64,000 nt of DNA. Source: Blasia pusilla (taxonomy: Eukaryota > Marchantiophyta > Marchantiopsida > Blasiales). Shown one piece after another: positions 29,345-39,645 of this stretch. How positions within the stretch are numbered: position 1 is the first letter of the stretch; every line of letters starts with the position of its first letter. The notes beneath the pieces were generated by a model. The model was not told where the DNA came from. It ran no database searches and was given only the letters and a program-made list of their open reading frames with translations. The stretch is from positions 8,990,001 to 9,054,000 of the forward strand of contig CM114273.1 of assembly GCA_050084515.1 (NCBI GenBank). Direction: 5' to 3'. Made by a program: the position numbers and the translations under genes.

Positions 29345-30907
29345 CTATGGTGCAACCCCATCTCGGACTATAGCACTCCCATCTCCACGTGCAGTATCCA
29401 AAACCACGGTTGATGTTGTGGCTATCATCTCATGGCGTAGCTGCAAAAGATCCCAAGAAGTCCAAGGGTGTCTCTCCCGATCATCCTTGGTGTGTCGATC
29501 TTCTCGGGTCTTGCCCGCAGCCACTGCCTCAACCGTCTTGGTAGGCATGGGGCTCACCAACGCAACAACTGTGATCTGTCGCATCCTCAAATGACGATGC
29601 TCAGCTACTCCTAAGTTGAAAATCCATGTCAAGCAGTTCAGGCCCATCGCCTTATCCAAGACATGACGTCGTGATGCCTTTGATAGTGACGGTGCTATCG
29701 TCAATCCTGTGGGGAATCCCATCGCTTGCTCTCGCTCATCGGCGGTGGGCTCCACCAACCTCTGTACTTGGTCATCCCAAACCAAGCCAGGTCCAGCCTC
29801 CTTGAATGCATAGGAAGTGGGAAAACTCACAAATGTGGGAAAGGCGGCTCGTGGCATGCCAATCCTGTTGACCACAATCAACGGGGGTTAATCATCATGC
29901 CTCACTGCGTGTGATTGACGGCCCAGATGCAATATAGAATCCATCAAAAAATCGGAGGGACGCTCCACTCTTGCATAAGCCCTCCGCAATAACTCATGTG
30001 GTACCAAGTTGGTCCACCAAAGATGCGGGCAATATGCTCGTGAAACCACACTTGCTGCATCTAACAACATTGTCGAGCCGATCCATGCGCGCACCTGATG
30101 TACACTCGTCACCACGCGCGACCTCGAATCGCCCAAAATTGGCACATTCTCCAAAATGTATGCTGGAGAATGAGATTGATGCTCTTGTAAATGTTGCAAG
30201 ATCTGCATCATCTCCCAAAAAAACCTGGATCGAGTGTCAGCTAACCCACTACCTCGTCTAGCACTCAATTGGCCCTGACACGGCCAACCACCAATGACCA
30301 AGTCTTTGGTCCCTTCCCGCTCCAAGTCGTGCGCCCCCGACAATGAAATGTCCCTCTATAGGGAACTTTGGTAACCGTGAATGGCGGACGCAGACAACAA
30401 GTCGGGAAAATGGAGGCGTAACAACGCCACATGGTGAAGAGAAGCGCGGCTCGCAACATCATTGATTTCCACATACAGGTACTGATGCATGCGCACTCCA
30501 GCGTGCAAAATAGCAGCTAACCCAGTGCTGATCCCTCCAAAGAGATCCAACACCCGAATACCCTTCTCTGGGATGCACCACACAATCAGGGTGGTGTCCA
30601 AAGGGGTCAGAGAAGCACTCCTGCCTACTTGGGGTTCCTCTAACCCGTCACATTCTAGTGCAAATGTCTCGTTCCACGCGGTCTGCACATGCTCAGTGGC
30701 TAAGCGTCGAAGCTCCTTAGTCGAGTCCCAAAGGGGCACCTCTCCTCCACGAACTGATGCGGCTACCATGACACTCCTCTCCATAGAAATGTCAAGAACG
30801 GGAGGATCCTCTGCATGGACATGTCCCTCAATCAAATCACTAGGCCAAGTGATGGCACTACTAAATGCTAGTAAGGTCGCCTTCTCTCTTGGCCGTTGCT
30901 CGATCAC
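29345..30907 (-). pseudogene. Copy A DNMT3-like cytosine-5 DNA methyltransferase
   Basis: Frames 30356-30907, 29888-30343 and 29345-29881 together carry the motifs of a C5 methyltransferase in standard order. Motif I is IRVLDLFGGISTGLAAI, for SAM binding. Motif IV is DLVIGGWPCQGQ, with the catalytic Cys at 30275-30283. Motif VI is YILENVPILGDSRSR. HLWWTNLVP is the motif VIII/DNMT3 RxRxxWxNL-like site. Later come EQAMGFPTGLTIAP and RRHVLDKAMGLNCLTWIF (IX/X-like). The closest pattern is DNMT3/DRM (FDGIxTGL, VIGGSPC, ENVxxM, WGNLP). One stop and one frame change break the frame, but the catalytic PCQ and ENV are intact, which is true of no other copy here. It sits between protease and RT. Confidence 0.85.
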
Positions 30908-31140
30908 TACACCTGTGAATTGAACGGATAATGAGCTAAGGCACCCATCATCTGACTACCATCCTGGTCTATAGGACGCTGACTCCTCCCAGTAATCTAG
31001 GGAAAACCCCATCGGGTGTAACACTGCTCCACCAACCAAGACGTTGTAGCACTCTGCATCAGTCACCATCGCCTTGGCTTGCACCACGGACTCATCTGTA
31101 GGATGTCTCGGGCGAATCCTCACCACGACCTCATGTCAGG
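30908..31140 (-). pseudogene. Copy A protease C-terminal part / pre-methyltransferase linker
   Basis: On the minus strand a frame reads HEVVVRIRPRHPTDESVVQA, then MVTDAECYNVLVGGAVLHPM and FSLDYWEESASYRPGW, before a TAG. It then runs on in the same frame into the methyltransferase frame (EQRPREKATLL). The YNVLVGGAVL part fits the second half of a retropepsin. This shows that protease, methyltransferase and RT belong to one polyprotein frame. The copy ends at about 31140, at the head-to-head junction with copy B. Confidence 0.65.
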
Positions 31141-31141
31141 T

Positions 31142-32470
31142 ACGTTCTAGCATTTAGAGGGGGCGCCCATAGACGATTACCATGAGTTCTCCCACAGATA
31201 TGCCCACGAGATTGAGGCATGGCGTCTCTACTATGACCCACACTATGTGTCATGGACAAAGCCGTTCCCAGATGAGGAGAAGGAGTTAGGAGAGGCTACT
31301 TCCTCTTCCACTAGTGATATTTTAGGAGGGGTCACTCGCACTCAAGCACTTGCACCATCTAGTGGAGTTCGTCCCAGGTTCAACCCCTTGGTTGAGTTCT
31401 TTGTTGAGTTGAGGGCGAGCTACCAAGGGGTACGGACGGAGAAGTAGCAGAGCATCCACGAGTTCCAGAGGCGCCCGGGTGAGAGTTTGCATGAGGCTTA
31501 CACTTGCTTGCACCGGTTGATCAACGTCACTCAGGGGGTGACAGAGGCTCAGGCTATCGAGTCATGGTACGCGATGTTGGACCGGACCCTGCGGACATGG
31601 GTGGGGGACGGGGTGCTTCTTATGAACACCTCCCCTACTTTGAGAGATGTTTTTAGGACCGCCAAGAACATTGAGCCCAACATGGCGGAGGAGAGTGTAG
31701 CCACCATGGTTTCTGGGCGAGAGCAGTCACGATTGTCTACACCACCTATGCAACAACGTGGACTTCGAGATAGGTTGATTGTGGCGCCACGAGCTCATGG
31801 AGGATATCGGGAGGCCGTGCCACAGAGACTTGCGCCTTCATATACGGCTCAACAGCAACCTACTATTACTTGTTGGTCATGTGGTGGAGCCCATCATCAA
31901 CGCGATTGCAGTCGTCAAGGTCATGAACGTATGCCTCAACATGGAGGAGGAGATGGTGCTGCACTAGGAGGTTATCAGTGTGACTATTGTCAGAGGTATG
32001 GTCATACACACACTAGGTGTTTGATTTTACATCCAGAGTTACGTTCGGACCGAGGGCCAGAGAGGGCACCAGAGCGAGTAGCCGGTCCGGGTCGGGCTAG
32101 AGGTCGTGCACCAGGTGGTCCCATTGGGGGACAAGGAGCTAGAGTTTTTCGATAGGGTGGTGGAGCTGCCCATGGAGGAGGTAGAGTCCCACCACCTAGA
32201 GGCATCGAGGGAGACGCCGGGCGTGAGGCTGGAATGGCTGCTTAGATACAGCAGCTAGAGGAGCAGATTGCCGCTATGGCATTGAGGTTACCCAATGTCG
32301 GATTTGTGGCATCGACATCATATGGAGTAGCCAGAGACATGGAGGATCCTGGTTGGATGTGCGGGGTTGCCCAAATGGAGGCCGCCGTAGTTGTGATGCA
32401 TGGAGCAGCCGTAGAGTGGAAACCACAGCGAGGGAAAGCCTGGAAACACACTAGGCTTCCTTAGTCTTTC
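31142..32470 (+). pseudogene. Copy B Gag with two zinc knuckles
   Basis: The frame reads HLEGAPIDDYHEFSHRYAHE and DPHYVSWTKPFPDEE near the start, then RPRFNPLVEFFVELRASY, RRPGESLHEAYTCLHRLINV and MLDRTLRTWVGDGVLLMN, which is the retrotransposon Gag fold. It then has zinc knuckles CWSCGGAHHQRDC (about 31870-31908) and CDYCQRYGHTHTRC (about 31979-32020, a CX2CX4HX4C). Stops, all TAG, fall at about 31446, 32154, 32245 and 32461. The TAG at 32245 (MAA, stop, IQQL) is also present in copy C. Gag would form the particle and bind RNA. Confidence 0.8.
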
Positions 32471-33178
32471 ACGTTGTGTGAGGCGATGAGGACCCCATTG
32501 ATGGGTCCTGATCAAAGTTCCTAGAGAGTTGGTGATGTTGTTGGTATGCAGGCACAGAGGGCAATTGGAGAAGCCAATATGACGACTCCTATTAGTGATG
32601 CTCAGGAGTGGCATGTGTCGAGCACGTTGTTGGGGATGGCCACCGTTGTGTACCGTGCTCCTTTATTTTCTGCTTCCGATGTTCTCACGTTGGGAGGTAC
32701 GCCCACCCACATTTTTTGGCTGGCCGCTACACTATGTGAGCGTGGAGTTGGAGTTCTTGCATCACGTTCAGAGGTGATTGCAGAAGAGGTGATGGACTTG
32801 CCCTTGAAGCGGATGCTCGGGCCGTCCACGTCAGATTCATGGCAGGCTACGGCTGCTAGGATGGCGAAGACACCCGCTAGACCCACGATAGAGCGTTGCA
32901 TGGTTTCTCTTGGTGTTGTGTTGGTGGAAAACCAGGGAGAGGTCTTCCAGTTGGTGAGTCTCGGAGGTAGAGATTTTAGTCCACAGTGCGTCTTGTTGGA
33001 TTCAGGAGCGCAACCCATGATGTTGGGGAAAACGTCATTCAAAGGATTGGGCTTGACGAGAGCCGATGTGGAGCGTTGTCCATTCCGGATACAAACATCC
33101 TTGGGTGGAGCAAGTACCACACAGTTTCTCACCCAAAAGGAGGTGGTGGTGAGGCCACGTGATGGCTTTCTGATTTGA
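32471..33178 (+). pseudogene. Copy B aspartic protease region
   Basis: The same frame continues from Gag. SSTLLGMATVVYRAPLFSAS and GVGVLASRSEVIAEEV lead to FQLVSLGGRDFSPQCVLLDS, where LLDSGAQPMMLG is the retropepsin active site (DSG at about 32997-33005). FRIQTSLGGASTTQF then follows. The second protease half and linker seen in copies A and C are deleted here: the sequence jumps from VVVRPRD to the methyltransferase linker (IEGHVHAED) at about 33165-33178. Protease would cut the polyprotein, probably releasing the methyltransferase. Confidence 0.75.
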
Positions 33179-33502
33179 TTGAGGGGCATGTCCATGCAGA
33201 GGACACCCCCGCGTCGAACACTTCTAGGGAAAGGAGTGTTCTAGTAGCCACATCATTCCCTAAGGAAGAGGTGTCCCTGTGGGGATCGAGCAAAGAGCTC
33301 CGATATTTATCTAATGAGCCTATGCAAATGGCGTGGAGTCAGTCGTTTGTACTAGAGCGTGATGGGTCAGAGGAACCTGAGGTAGCTAGGAGTGCTACTA
33401 TGACCCCTTTGGACACCACCCCGATTGTGTGGTGCATCCCAGAGGAGGGAATTTGTGTTCTGGATCTCTTTGGAGGGATCATCATTGGTTTAGCTATTTT
33501 TT
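33175..33502 (+). pseudogene. Copy B methyltransferase, N-terminal part cut by copy C
   Basis: Contains IEGHVHAEDTPASN, VSLWGSSKELRYLSN and MTPLDTTPIVWCIPEEGICV, then LDLFGGIIIGLAIF. This is methyltransferase motif I with the STG of copy A changed to IIG. At 33503 the LTR of copy C begins (TGTTGTGCTCATACACATCG). The continuation, LQAGLRVQQYLYVGIDDVAR, lies at 39646 onward. Confidence 0.8.
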
Positions 33503-33797
33503 TGTTGTGCTCATACACATCGCTGTCATCGAACACACACACAAACACGCACGATCCCATGCTAACTTATGGCATCCAAACAACGAGACAAGAAGTACTA
33601 AAATATCTCCAATAAAGTAAGATCCAATCTCTCTCTACACCATCTCACACCATAGCTCTCAAAGGTGTGCACTCTCTCTCATATCAAACCAAACCCACTC
33701 TCCTAATGAGAGGCTCATATTACACTCACAAGGCAAGGGACCATAGCTCCGCCGCCTCATGCCAAAATGTTCAACAAAAAGAGAATGAGCTCTCAGC
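33503..33797 (-). repeat. Copy C 3' LTR, truncated
   Basis: Starts TGTTGTGCTCATACACATCG and shares long blocks with 24591-25204 (ACACACACAAACACGC, GGCATCCAAACAACGAGACA, CCATAGCTCCGCCGCCTCAT). It runs to about 33797 (AGAGAATGAGCTCTCA) and there joins integrase sequence (GCATCACTCTCC). The inner part of the LTR and the end of pol, including any PHD finger, were therefore deleted together. Confidence 0.75.
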
Positions 33798-34325
33798 ATC
33801 ACTCTCCAAAAAAACTCAGCCTTATGAGAACATGCTCGCATCCATACATCTGGGTCATCAAGGTCCAGCACCTCACCAGCATCTCGACGAATGGCCGCAA
33901 GAAAAATCTGGCTCTCGGCCATAAAGTAGCAAGTACGGTGAAAAAGACGCTAAGGATGCCTGCCTGCTGAATCTGTATCCCATCCCCGACCAAGGCAACT
34001 GGAGGTTCCAATCTCCTAGGTGACCTCTCTGCAAGCCATACTTGCGTAAACCCCTCTTTACCGTCTGCACAACTCTCTCCGCTAATCCATCCGCCTCAGG
34101 ATGATCTCGCGAAGTCGTGCGATGGTCGATCAACGCCTGATCACACAAGGCCTAGAACTCAACGCGAAACTTGGTACCCTAGTCTATCAACACCTCAGCC
34201 GGTGCGCCATAATTACTCAGCACTCTCTCAAGGAAGGCATAAGCTACTCCCTCACTCGCTTTGTCAGGCAATGCAACCAACTCGATCCACTTTGAGAAGT
34301 GCTCGACCATCACCAAGACAACGGG
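33797..34325 (-). pseudogene. Copy C integrase remnant
   Basis: Contains VLVMVEHFSKWIELVALPDK and ASEGVAYAFLERVLSNYGAP, then ALIDHRTTSRDHPEADGLAE (catalytic Glu) and FSPYLLLYGREPDFSCG. The zinc domain and first catalytic Asp are missing: at about 34325 the sequence jumps from RNase H (MESDKLTCP) straight into VLVMVEHF. The C-terminal segment is present once, not in triplicate as in copy A. Confidence 0.75.
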
Positions 34326-34329
34326 ACAT

Positions 34330-34660
34330 GTAAGCTTGTCGGACTCCATCAACCACTTTAGTGGTTGATGATCAGTGATGATGGTAAGGGGGTTGCCGAA
34401 TAAGTAACACCTAAAATGCGCAACAACCCATACTTCAGCCAAGCACCCACCCTCATACGAGCTGTACTTTGCCTCTGCAGTGTTGTTTGAGCGGCTAGCA
34501 TAAGCCACCACAAACTCTCTACCCTCATCATCATGCTGGGTGAGCACTGCTCCAAGTCCCAACATGCTCCAATCTGGGAGCAAGTGGAAAGGACGCCCCC
34601 TAATTGGTCTCCTCAAGATGGGCGCGGACGTCAACCTGTCCTTGAGCAACTGAAATGCTC
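34330..34660 (-). pseudogene. Copy C RNase H fragment
   Basis: The frame has SAPILRRPIRGRPFHLLPDW, MLGLGAVLTQHDDEGREFVV, NNTAEAKYSSYEGG and LTIITDHQPLKWLMESDKL. The TDHQ catalytic Asp is kept here. After DKLT the rest of RNase H and the start of integrase are deleted. Confidence 0.75.
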
Positions 34661-35690
34661 GCTCTTGCTCATCCCCCTAGTGCCACTCGTGATCCACCTT
34701 GGTCAGCAAGGTCAGCGGCTTTGCAATCAAAATGAATCCATTGACGTACCGCCGATAGAAGTTCCCTAATTCCATGAATGCGCGAACACGGCTCACATCT
34801 GTAGGGCGTGGAATGCGTGAGATAGCCTCTACCTTTGGCAGCTGAACACCAAGGCCCCTAAGGTATATTGTATGACCCAAGTACTCAATCTGGTAGAAGA
34901 AGAACTTGCACTTGCCTAGATATAGCTTCAGCCCATGTAATTACAATCGTCAAAACATCTCCTCTAGATGTCGCTCATGCTCCTCAACCGTGGCGCTAAA
35001 GATTATGATATCATCAATATAACACCTAGCCAAATCCAGACCAACCAAGATCCTATCCATGACCCTTTGAAACTCAGCCGGGGCGTTCCTTAACTCGAAT
35101 GGTAAGAACCGCCACTGGTAGAAATAATCTTGCCCGTGAGGATTGATGCCCCAAAATTTCGTCTTCTGCCTGTCCTCCAATCTCATAGGCAGCTGATGGT
35201 ATCCGGCTCGCAAATCCAATGAACTGAAAACCTTTGCATGACCAATCGCATCAAAGATCTCCTCAGGGGTGGGCATGGCATACCTATCGGACTTTGTCTG
35301 CTGATTGATAGGTCGGTAATCCCCACACATCCGCCTATCCGTCCAATTTCCATGCACATCCTTCTTGGCGGGCTGACATTGGCAGATGCATACTCTCCAT
35401 GCGACATCTCCACTAGTCCTGCTCCAACCAAGTCATGGCTCCTACTCTAAATCAGAGCCCTCTCCATATCACTGTACCTGAAGGGTCGTAGGAAGATCGG
35501 CGTATCACTCGACAACTCAATGCGGATCCCCGGTCCCTTTAGCGTACCCAAATCCTCCATGCTAAACGCAAAGCAGCTCCTATGACTCCTGAGGAATTGA
35601 TGTATTCGGCGCCGATCTCCTCCTATCAACTTAGGGCCCATTTGTGGCTCCCAAGTCTCCATCGTGACTACGGTAGGACTCTCCGGCACG
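34660..35690 (-). pseudogene. Copy C reverse transcriptase with intact YIDD
   Basis: 34950-35357 carries MHGNWTDRRMCGDYRPINQQ, KVFSSLDLRAGYHQLPMRLE, GINPHGQDYFYQWRFLPFEL and FQRVMDRILVGLDLARCYID. The active site is YIDD (35010-35021) and the LDLRAGY arginine is kept. Copies A and B have YIDG and a TGA at these places. 35447-35689 has GTLKGPGIRIELSSDTPIFL, the lead into RT. 34677-34880 has the thumb (VRAFMELGNFYRRYVNGF). Frame breaks remain near 35360 and 34940. Confidence 0.85.
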
Positions 35691-35822
35691 GATATCGGTG
35701 TTTGCTATGGTGCAACCCCGTCTCGAACAACAACACTTGACCGCTCTCCTACAGCCAACTGCAAACTCTGATCTCCTCCACATGCAGTGCCTGGAACCAC
35801 GCTCGATGTTGTGGCTATCATC

Positions 35823-37270
35823 TCATGGCATACTTGGAGAACATCCCAAGAAGTCCAAGGGTGTCTCTCTCAGTATCAGATGCATCTCCTTGGTGTGTTG
35901 ATCTCCTCGGGTCTCGCCCCCTGCCACTGCCTTCACCGTCTCGGTAGGCATGGGGCTCACCAACGCAACCGCTGGGATCTGTCGTGATCTCATCCCAAGC
36001 TGGAGATCCATGTCAAGTAGTTCAGGTCCATTGCCTGACCCAAGACATGGCGTTGTGATGCCTTTGATACTGACGGGACTGTCGTCACTCTTGGGGGAAA
36101 TCCCATCCCCCGCTCTCTCTCGTTGGTGTGAACCTCGTCATCCCAAACCAAGCCAGGACCGGTCTCCTTGTATACATAGGAAGCGGGAAAACTCACAAAC
36201 GTGGGAAAGGCTTCTAGCGGCCTGTCTACCCTGTTGACCACAGTCAATGGTGGTCGATCATTGTGCCTCATTGACTGTGATCGACAACCTGGATCCAGAA
36301 TGGAATCCACTAACAAATGGGAGAGGCGCTCCACTCTCGCATACACCCTCTGTAACACGGCATGGGGCACCAAGTTGGTCCACCATAGACGTCGGCGATG
36401 GGCTCTAGAACCTACACTGGCCGCATCCAAGAACACTGCTAGGCCAATCCAGGCACGCACTTGATGAGCACTCGTCACCACCCGTGACCTGGATTCTCCT
36501 AAGATGGGCACAATCTCCGGAATGTAGGCTGGAGAACGAGGCTGGTGCTCCTGCAACTACCGTAAGACCCTCAACATCTCCCAAAACAACCTGGACCGAG
36601 TATTAGCCAACCCGCTGCCTCGTCCAACACTCAATTGGTCCTGAAAAGGCCAACCAGAAATGACCAAATCAATGGTCCGTACTCGCTCTAAGTCCTACGC
36701 CCCCAACAACAAAATATCCCTTGGTAGGGAACTCTTGTATCCCTGTACTGCGGACGTAGACAATAAGTTGGGAACATGTAGGCCTAATTGCACCACATGT
36801 CGTCGTGAGATGCGCCTTGCAACATCATCACTCTCCATATACAGGTATTGTTGTACTTGCACTACTGCGTGCAAAACAACAGCTAACCCGGTGCTAATCC
36901 CTCCAAAGAGATCTAACACTCAAATACCCTCCTCAAGGATACACCAAACAATGGGTGTGGTATACAAGGGTGTCATCATAGCACTCCCTGCTACCTCGGG
37001 TTCCTCAGACCCATCATACTCCGGTGCAAACGCCTTGCTCCACACGGTTTGCACATGCTCATCTGCCAATCGTCGAAGCTCCTCAATCGAGCCCCACAAC
37101 ACCACCTCTCCTCCACGGAATGATTCGGCTACCATAACACTCTTCTCCATAGAAATGTTAGGAATGGGAGTATCCTCTGCATGGACATGTCCCTCAATCA
37201 AATCACTAGGCCAAGTGATGGCACAGCTAAATGCTGCTAAGGTAGCCATCTCTCATTGCCATTGCTCGAT
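35823..37270 (-). pseudogene. Copy C DNMT3-like methyltransferase, catalytic Cys replaced
   Basis: Frames 36920-37249, 36695-36919, an unlisted stretch around 36560-36690, and 35990-36556 cover the domain. Motif I reads LDLFGGISTGLAVVL. Motif IV reads DLVISGWPFQDQLS, so the catalytic Cys is Phe (TGT to TTT, 36641-36649). Motif VI reads IPEIVPILGESRSR (ENV to EIV). RRLWWTNLVPHAV and RGMGFPPRVTTVP follow, then RHVLGQAMDLNYLTWI. With both key motifs changed it could not methylate DNA even if translated. The C-terminal tail runs to about 35823. Confidence 0.85.
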
Positions 37271-37319
37271 CACTGCACATGTAAATCGAACATATAATGA
37301 GCTAAGCCGCCCATCACCT

Positions 37320-37880
37320 CATTTCCATCTTGGTCAGTAGGACGCTGACTCTTTCCAGTAATCCAGGGAAAACCCCATCGGGTATAACACTGCTCCACCA
37401 ACCAAGATGTCGTAGGACTCTGCATCAGTCACTATCGCCTTGGCTCTCACCACGGACTCATCTGTAGGATGTCCTGGGCGAATCCTCACCATAACCTCCT
37501 TTCGGGTGATATACTATGTGGTACTTGCTCCATCCAAGGATGTTTGTATCCGGAATGGAAAACGCTCCACATCGACTCTCGTCAAGCCCAATCCTTTGAA
37601 CGTGATCCAGGAACTCCAACTCCACGCTCACATAGTGTAACGGCCAGCCGTAAAGCCTCGGCGGGCGTACCCCCCAACGTCATAACATCGGAAGCAGAAA
37701 ATAAAGGAGCGCGGTACACAATGGTGGCCGCCCCCAACAACATGCTCGACACAGGCCCCTCTCGAGCATCAACAATAGGATTTGTCGCAATCGCTTCTCC
37801 CATCGCCCTCCGTGCCCGCACACCAACAACATCACCAACTCTCCAAGAACTCTGATTAGGACTCATCGCCTCGGACAACG
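37320..37880 (-). pseudogene. Copy C protease region with active site deleted
   Basis: 37582-37878 has VSSMLLGAATIVYRAPLFSA and LAVTLCERGVGVPGSRSK. It then jumps to LGLTRVDVERFPFRIQTSLD, so the stretch holding the LLDSGAQPMMLG site of copy B is missing. 37320-37560 gives the second half (RKEVMVRIRPGHPTDESVVR, then SYDILVGGAVLYPMGFSLDY), which copy B lacks. Copies B and C are complementary here and together outline the whole protease. Confidence 0.7.
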
Positions 37881-38149
37881 TGAAAGATTGAGGAAGCCTA
37901 GTTTGTTTCCAGGCTTCCCCTCATTGTGGATCCAACTCTACGGCTGCTCCAAGCGTCACAACTGCGGTTGCCTCCATCTGGACAACTCCGTACATCCAAC
38001 CAGGATCCTCCATATCTGTGGCTACTCCATATGATGTGGATGCCACGAATCCGGCATCGGGTAATCTCAACGCTATAGCGGTAATTTGCTCCTGTAGCTG
38101 ATGTATCTAAGCAGCCATCCTAGTCTCACGCGCGGCATCTCCCTCGACG

Positions 38150-39154
38150 CATCTAGGTTGTAGGACTCTACCTCCTCCACGAGCAGCTCCACCACCCTGT
38201 CAAGAAACTCCGGCTCCTCGTCCCCCAACGAGACCACCTAGTGCACGATCTCTAGGCCCACCCGGACAGGCTACTCTTGGCGCGTGTATGACCAAACCTC
38301 TGACAATAGTCACACTGATAACCTCTTGGTGCAACACCATCTCCTCCTCCATGCTGAGGCACACGTCCATGACCCTGACGAGTGCAATTGCGCTGATGAT
38401 GGGCTCCACCACATGACCAACAAGTAAAAGTAGGCAGCTACTGCTGAGCCGCATATGAAGGTGCAGGTCTGTATGGCAAGGCCTCCCGGTATCCTCCCTG
38501 AGCTCGTGGTGCCACAGTCGACCAATCTCGAAGTCCACGTTGCTGCACAAGTAGTGCAGACAATCGTGACTGATCTCACCCAAATCCCATGGTGGCTACG
38601 CTCTCCTCCGCAATGTTGCGCTCAATGTTCTCGGCGGTCCTAAAAACATCTCTCAACATAGGGGAGGTGTTCATAAGAAGCATCCCCTCCCGCACCCGTG
38701 TCTGCAGGGTCCGGTCCATCATCGCAAACCATGACTGGATAGCCTGAGCCTTCGTCACCCCCTGAGTCACGTTGATCAACCGGTGCAAGCGAGTGTAAGC
38801 CTCGCGCAAACTCTCACCTGGACGCCTCTGGAAGTCGTGGATGCTCTGCAACTTCTCCGTCCGTACCCCCTAATAGCCCACCCTCAACTTGGCAAAGAAC
38901 TCAACCACAGGGTTGAACCTGGGACGAACCCGACTAGCCTGTCCAATTGCGACCGTGCGAGTGACCCCTCCTAAAATGTCACTAGTAGAAGAGGAAGTAG
39001 ACTCTCTTGACTCCTCCTCCTCATCTAGGAATGGCTCCGTCCATGACACATAATGTGGGTCATAGTAGAGCCTCCACACCTCGATCTCACGTGCATTTCT
39101 CTAAGAGAACTCATGGTAATCGTCCATGGGCGCCCCCTCTAAATGCTGGAACAT
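38150..39154 (-). pseudogene. Copy C Gag with intact start codon
   Basis: The start ATG at 39154 gives MFQHLEGAPMDDYHEFS, a good Gag start; copy B has ACG there. WRLYYDPHYVSWTEPFLDEE, RVRPRFNPVVEFFAKLRVGY and RRPGESLREAYTRLHRLINV follow, then MMDRTLQTRVREGMLLMNTS. The first zinc knuckle, CWSCGGAHHQRNC, is near 38410; the second begins CDYCQRFGHTRA and is damaged by a deletion. Further down, MAA, TAG, IHQL repeats the in-frame amber codon seen in copy B at 32245. Confidence 0.8.
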
Positions 39155-39184
39155 ACATTTCCATGCTGTAAATACCGTTGGTGT

Positions 39185-39642
39185 GCACTCTCTCTCATGT
39201 CAAACCCAACCCACTCTCCTAATGAGAGGCTCGGGTTACACACACAAGGCAAGGGACCATAGCTCCGCCGCCTCATGCCAAGAGGTTCAACAAAAATAGA
39301 ATGAACTCTCAAGCTTTCTCTCCTTGAGGTATATCCCTCCCCTCTCCCAAACTCTCTCCATGATAACCTTTTCTCCCAAGTCACCTCCTTGGCTCTTGAC
39401 CTAATGTATGAGGCCAAGGGCCACTTACCAAAAATAGAGATTCAATCATATACTGAAAATGGTACTTACCTAAAATAGTAAGTTCCTTAATATGGCTCCA
39501 AATGAGGCGAAACGAAGGGGAAACCTGCTCTTTCAGGTTTCCCGGAGCCTCAGCAAGTCATCCTCAACCTACTGAGCGTGTCCTCCACTTCTCACGAAGG
39601 CGCTCTACTAGATCTCATTGATCTATCCTAAAAGATGTGACA
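39185..39642 (-). repeat. Copy C 5' LTR, inner end deleted
   Basis: Ends GATCTATCCTAAAAGATGTG then ACA at 39642, and matches 24591-25204 through CTCCTAATGAGAGGCTC, CCATAGCTCCGCCGCCTCAT and ATATGGCTCCAAATGAGGCG. Near 39185 it breaks off at GTGCACTCTCTC and meets leader sequence just ahead of the Gag ATG. The last third of the LTR and any primer-binding site are therefore deleted. Confidence 0.75.
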
Positions 39643-39645
39643 TTT

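Larger units (their letters stand above)
25207..31140 (-). mobile_element. Ty3/gypsy copy A with DNMT3-like methyltransferase and PHD finger
   Basis: On the minus strand the order is: protease C-terminal part (about 31135-30910), cytosine methyltransferase (30907-29345), reverse transcriptase (29107-28316), RNase H (28200-27685), integrase (27324-25701, with an internal triplication), PHD finger (25738-25514), LTR. Gag, the protease active site and the 5' LTR are missing. The copy stops at about 31140, where copy B begins in the opposite direction at its Gag start. RT-before-integrase order places it in Ty3/gypsy. Several stops and frameshifts make it inactive. Confidence 0.85.
31141..33502 (+). 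mobile_element. Ty3/gypsy copy B, left part (Gag to methyltransferase motif I)
   Basis: The plus-strand polyprotein frame runs from a mutated Gag start (ACG at 31142, where copy C has ATG) through Gag, protease and the start of the methyltransferase, to GICVLDLFGGIIIGLAI. There copy C is inserted. The second half resumes at 39643. The copy lacks a 5' LTR and begins exactly at the Gag start, facing copy A. The frame is unbroken by indels from 31142 to about 33178; only stops interrupt it, and all are TAG. Confidence 0.85.
33503..39642 (-). mobile_element. Ty3/gypsy copy C inserted into copy B
   Basis: An inverted member of the same family, bounded by TGTTG at 33503 and GTGACA at 39642, interrupts copy B in its methyltransferase motif I region. 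Host T-runs (TTTTTT before, TTTTG after) fit a short T-rich target duplication. On the minus strand the order is 5' LTR (39642-39185, inner end deleted), Gag (39154-38150), protease region with a deletion (37880-37320), methyltransferase (37270-35823), RT (35690-34660), RNase H (34650-34330), part of integrase (34325-33797), 3' LTR (33797-33503). Integrase-PHD and half of the 3' LTR are lost. Confidence 0.85.
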
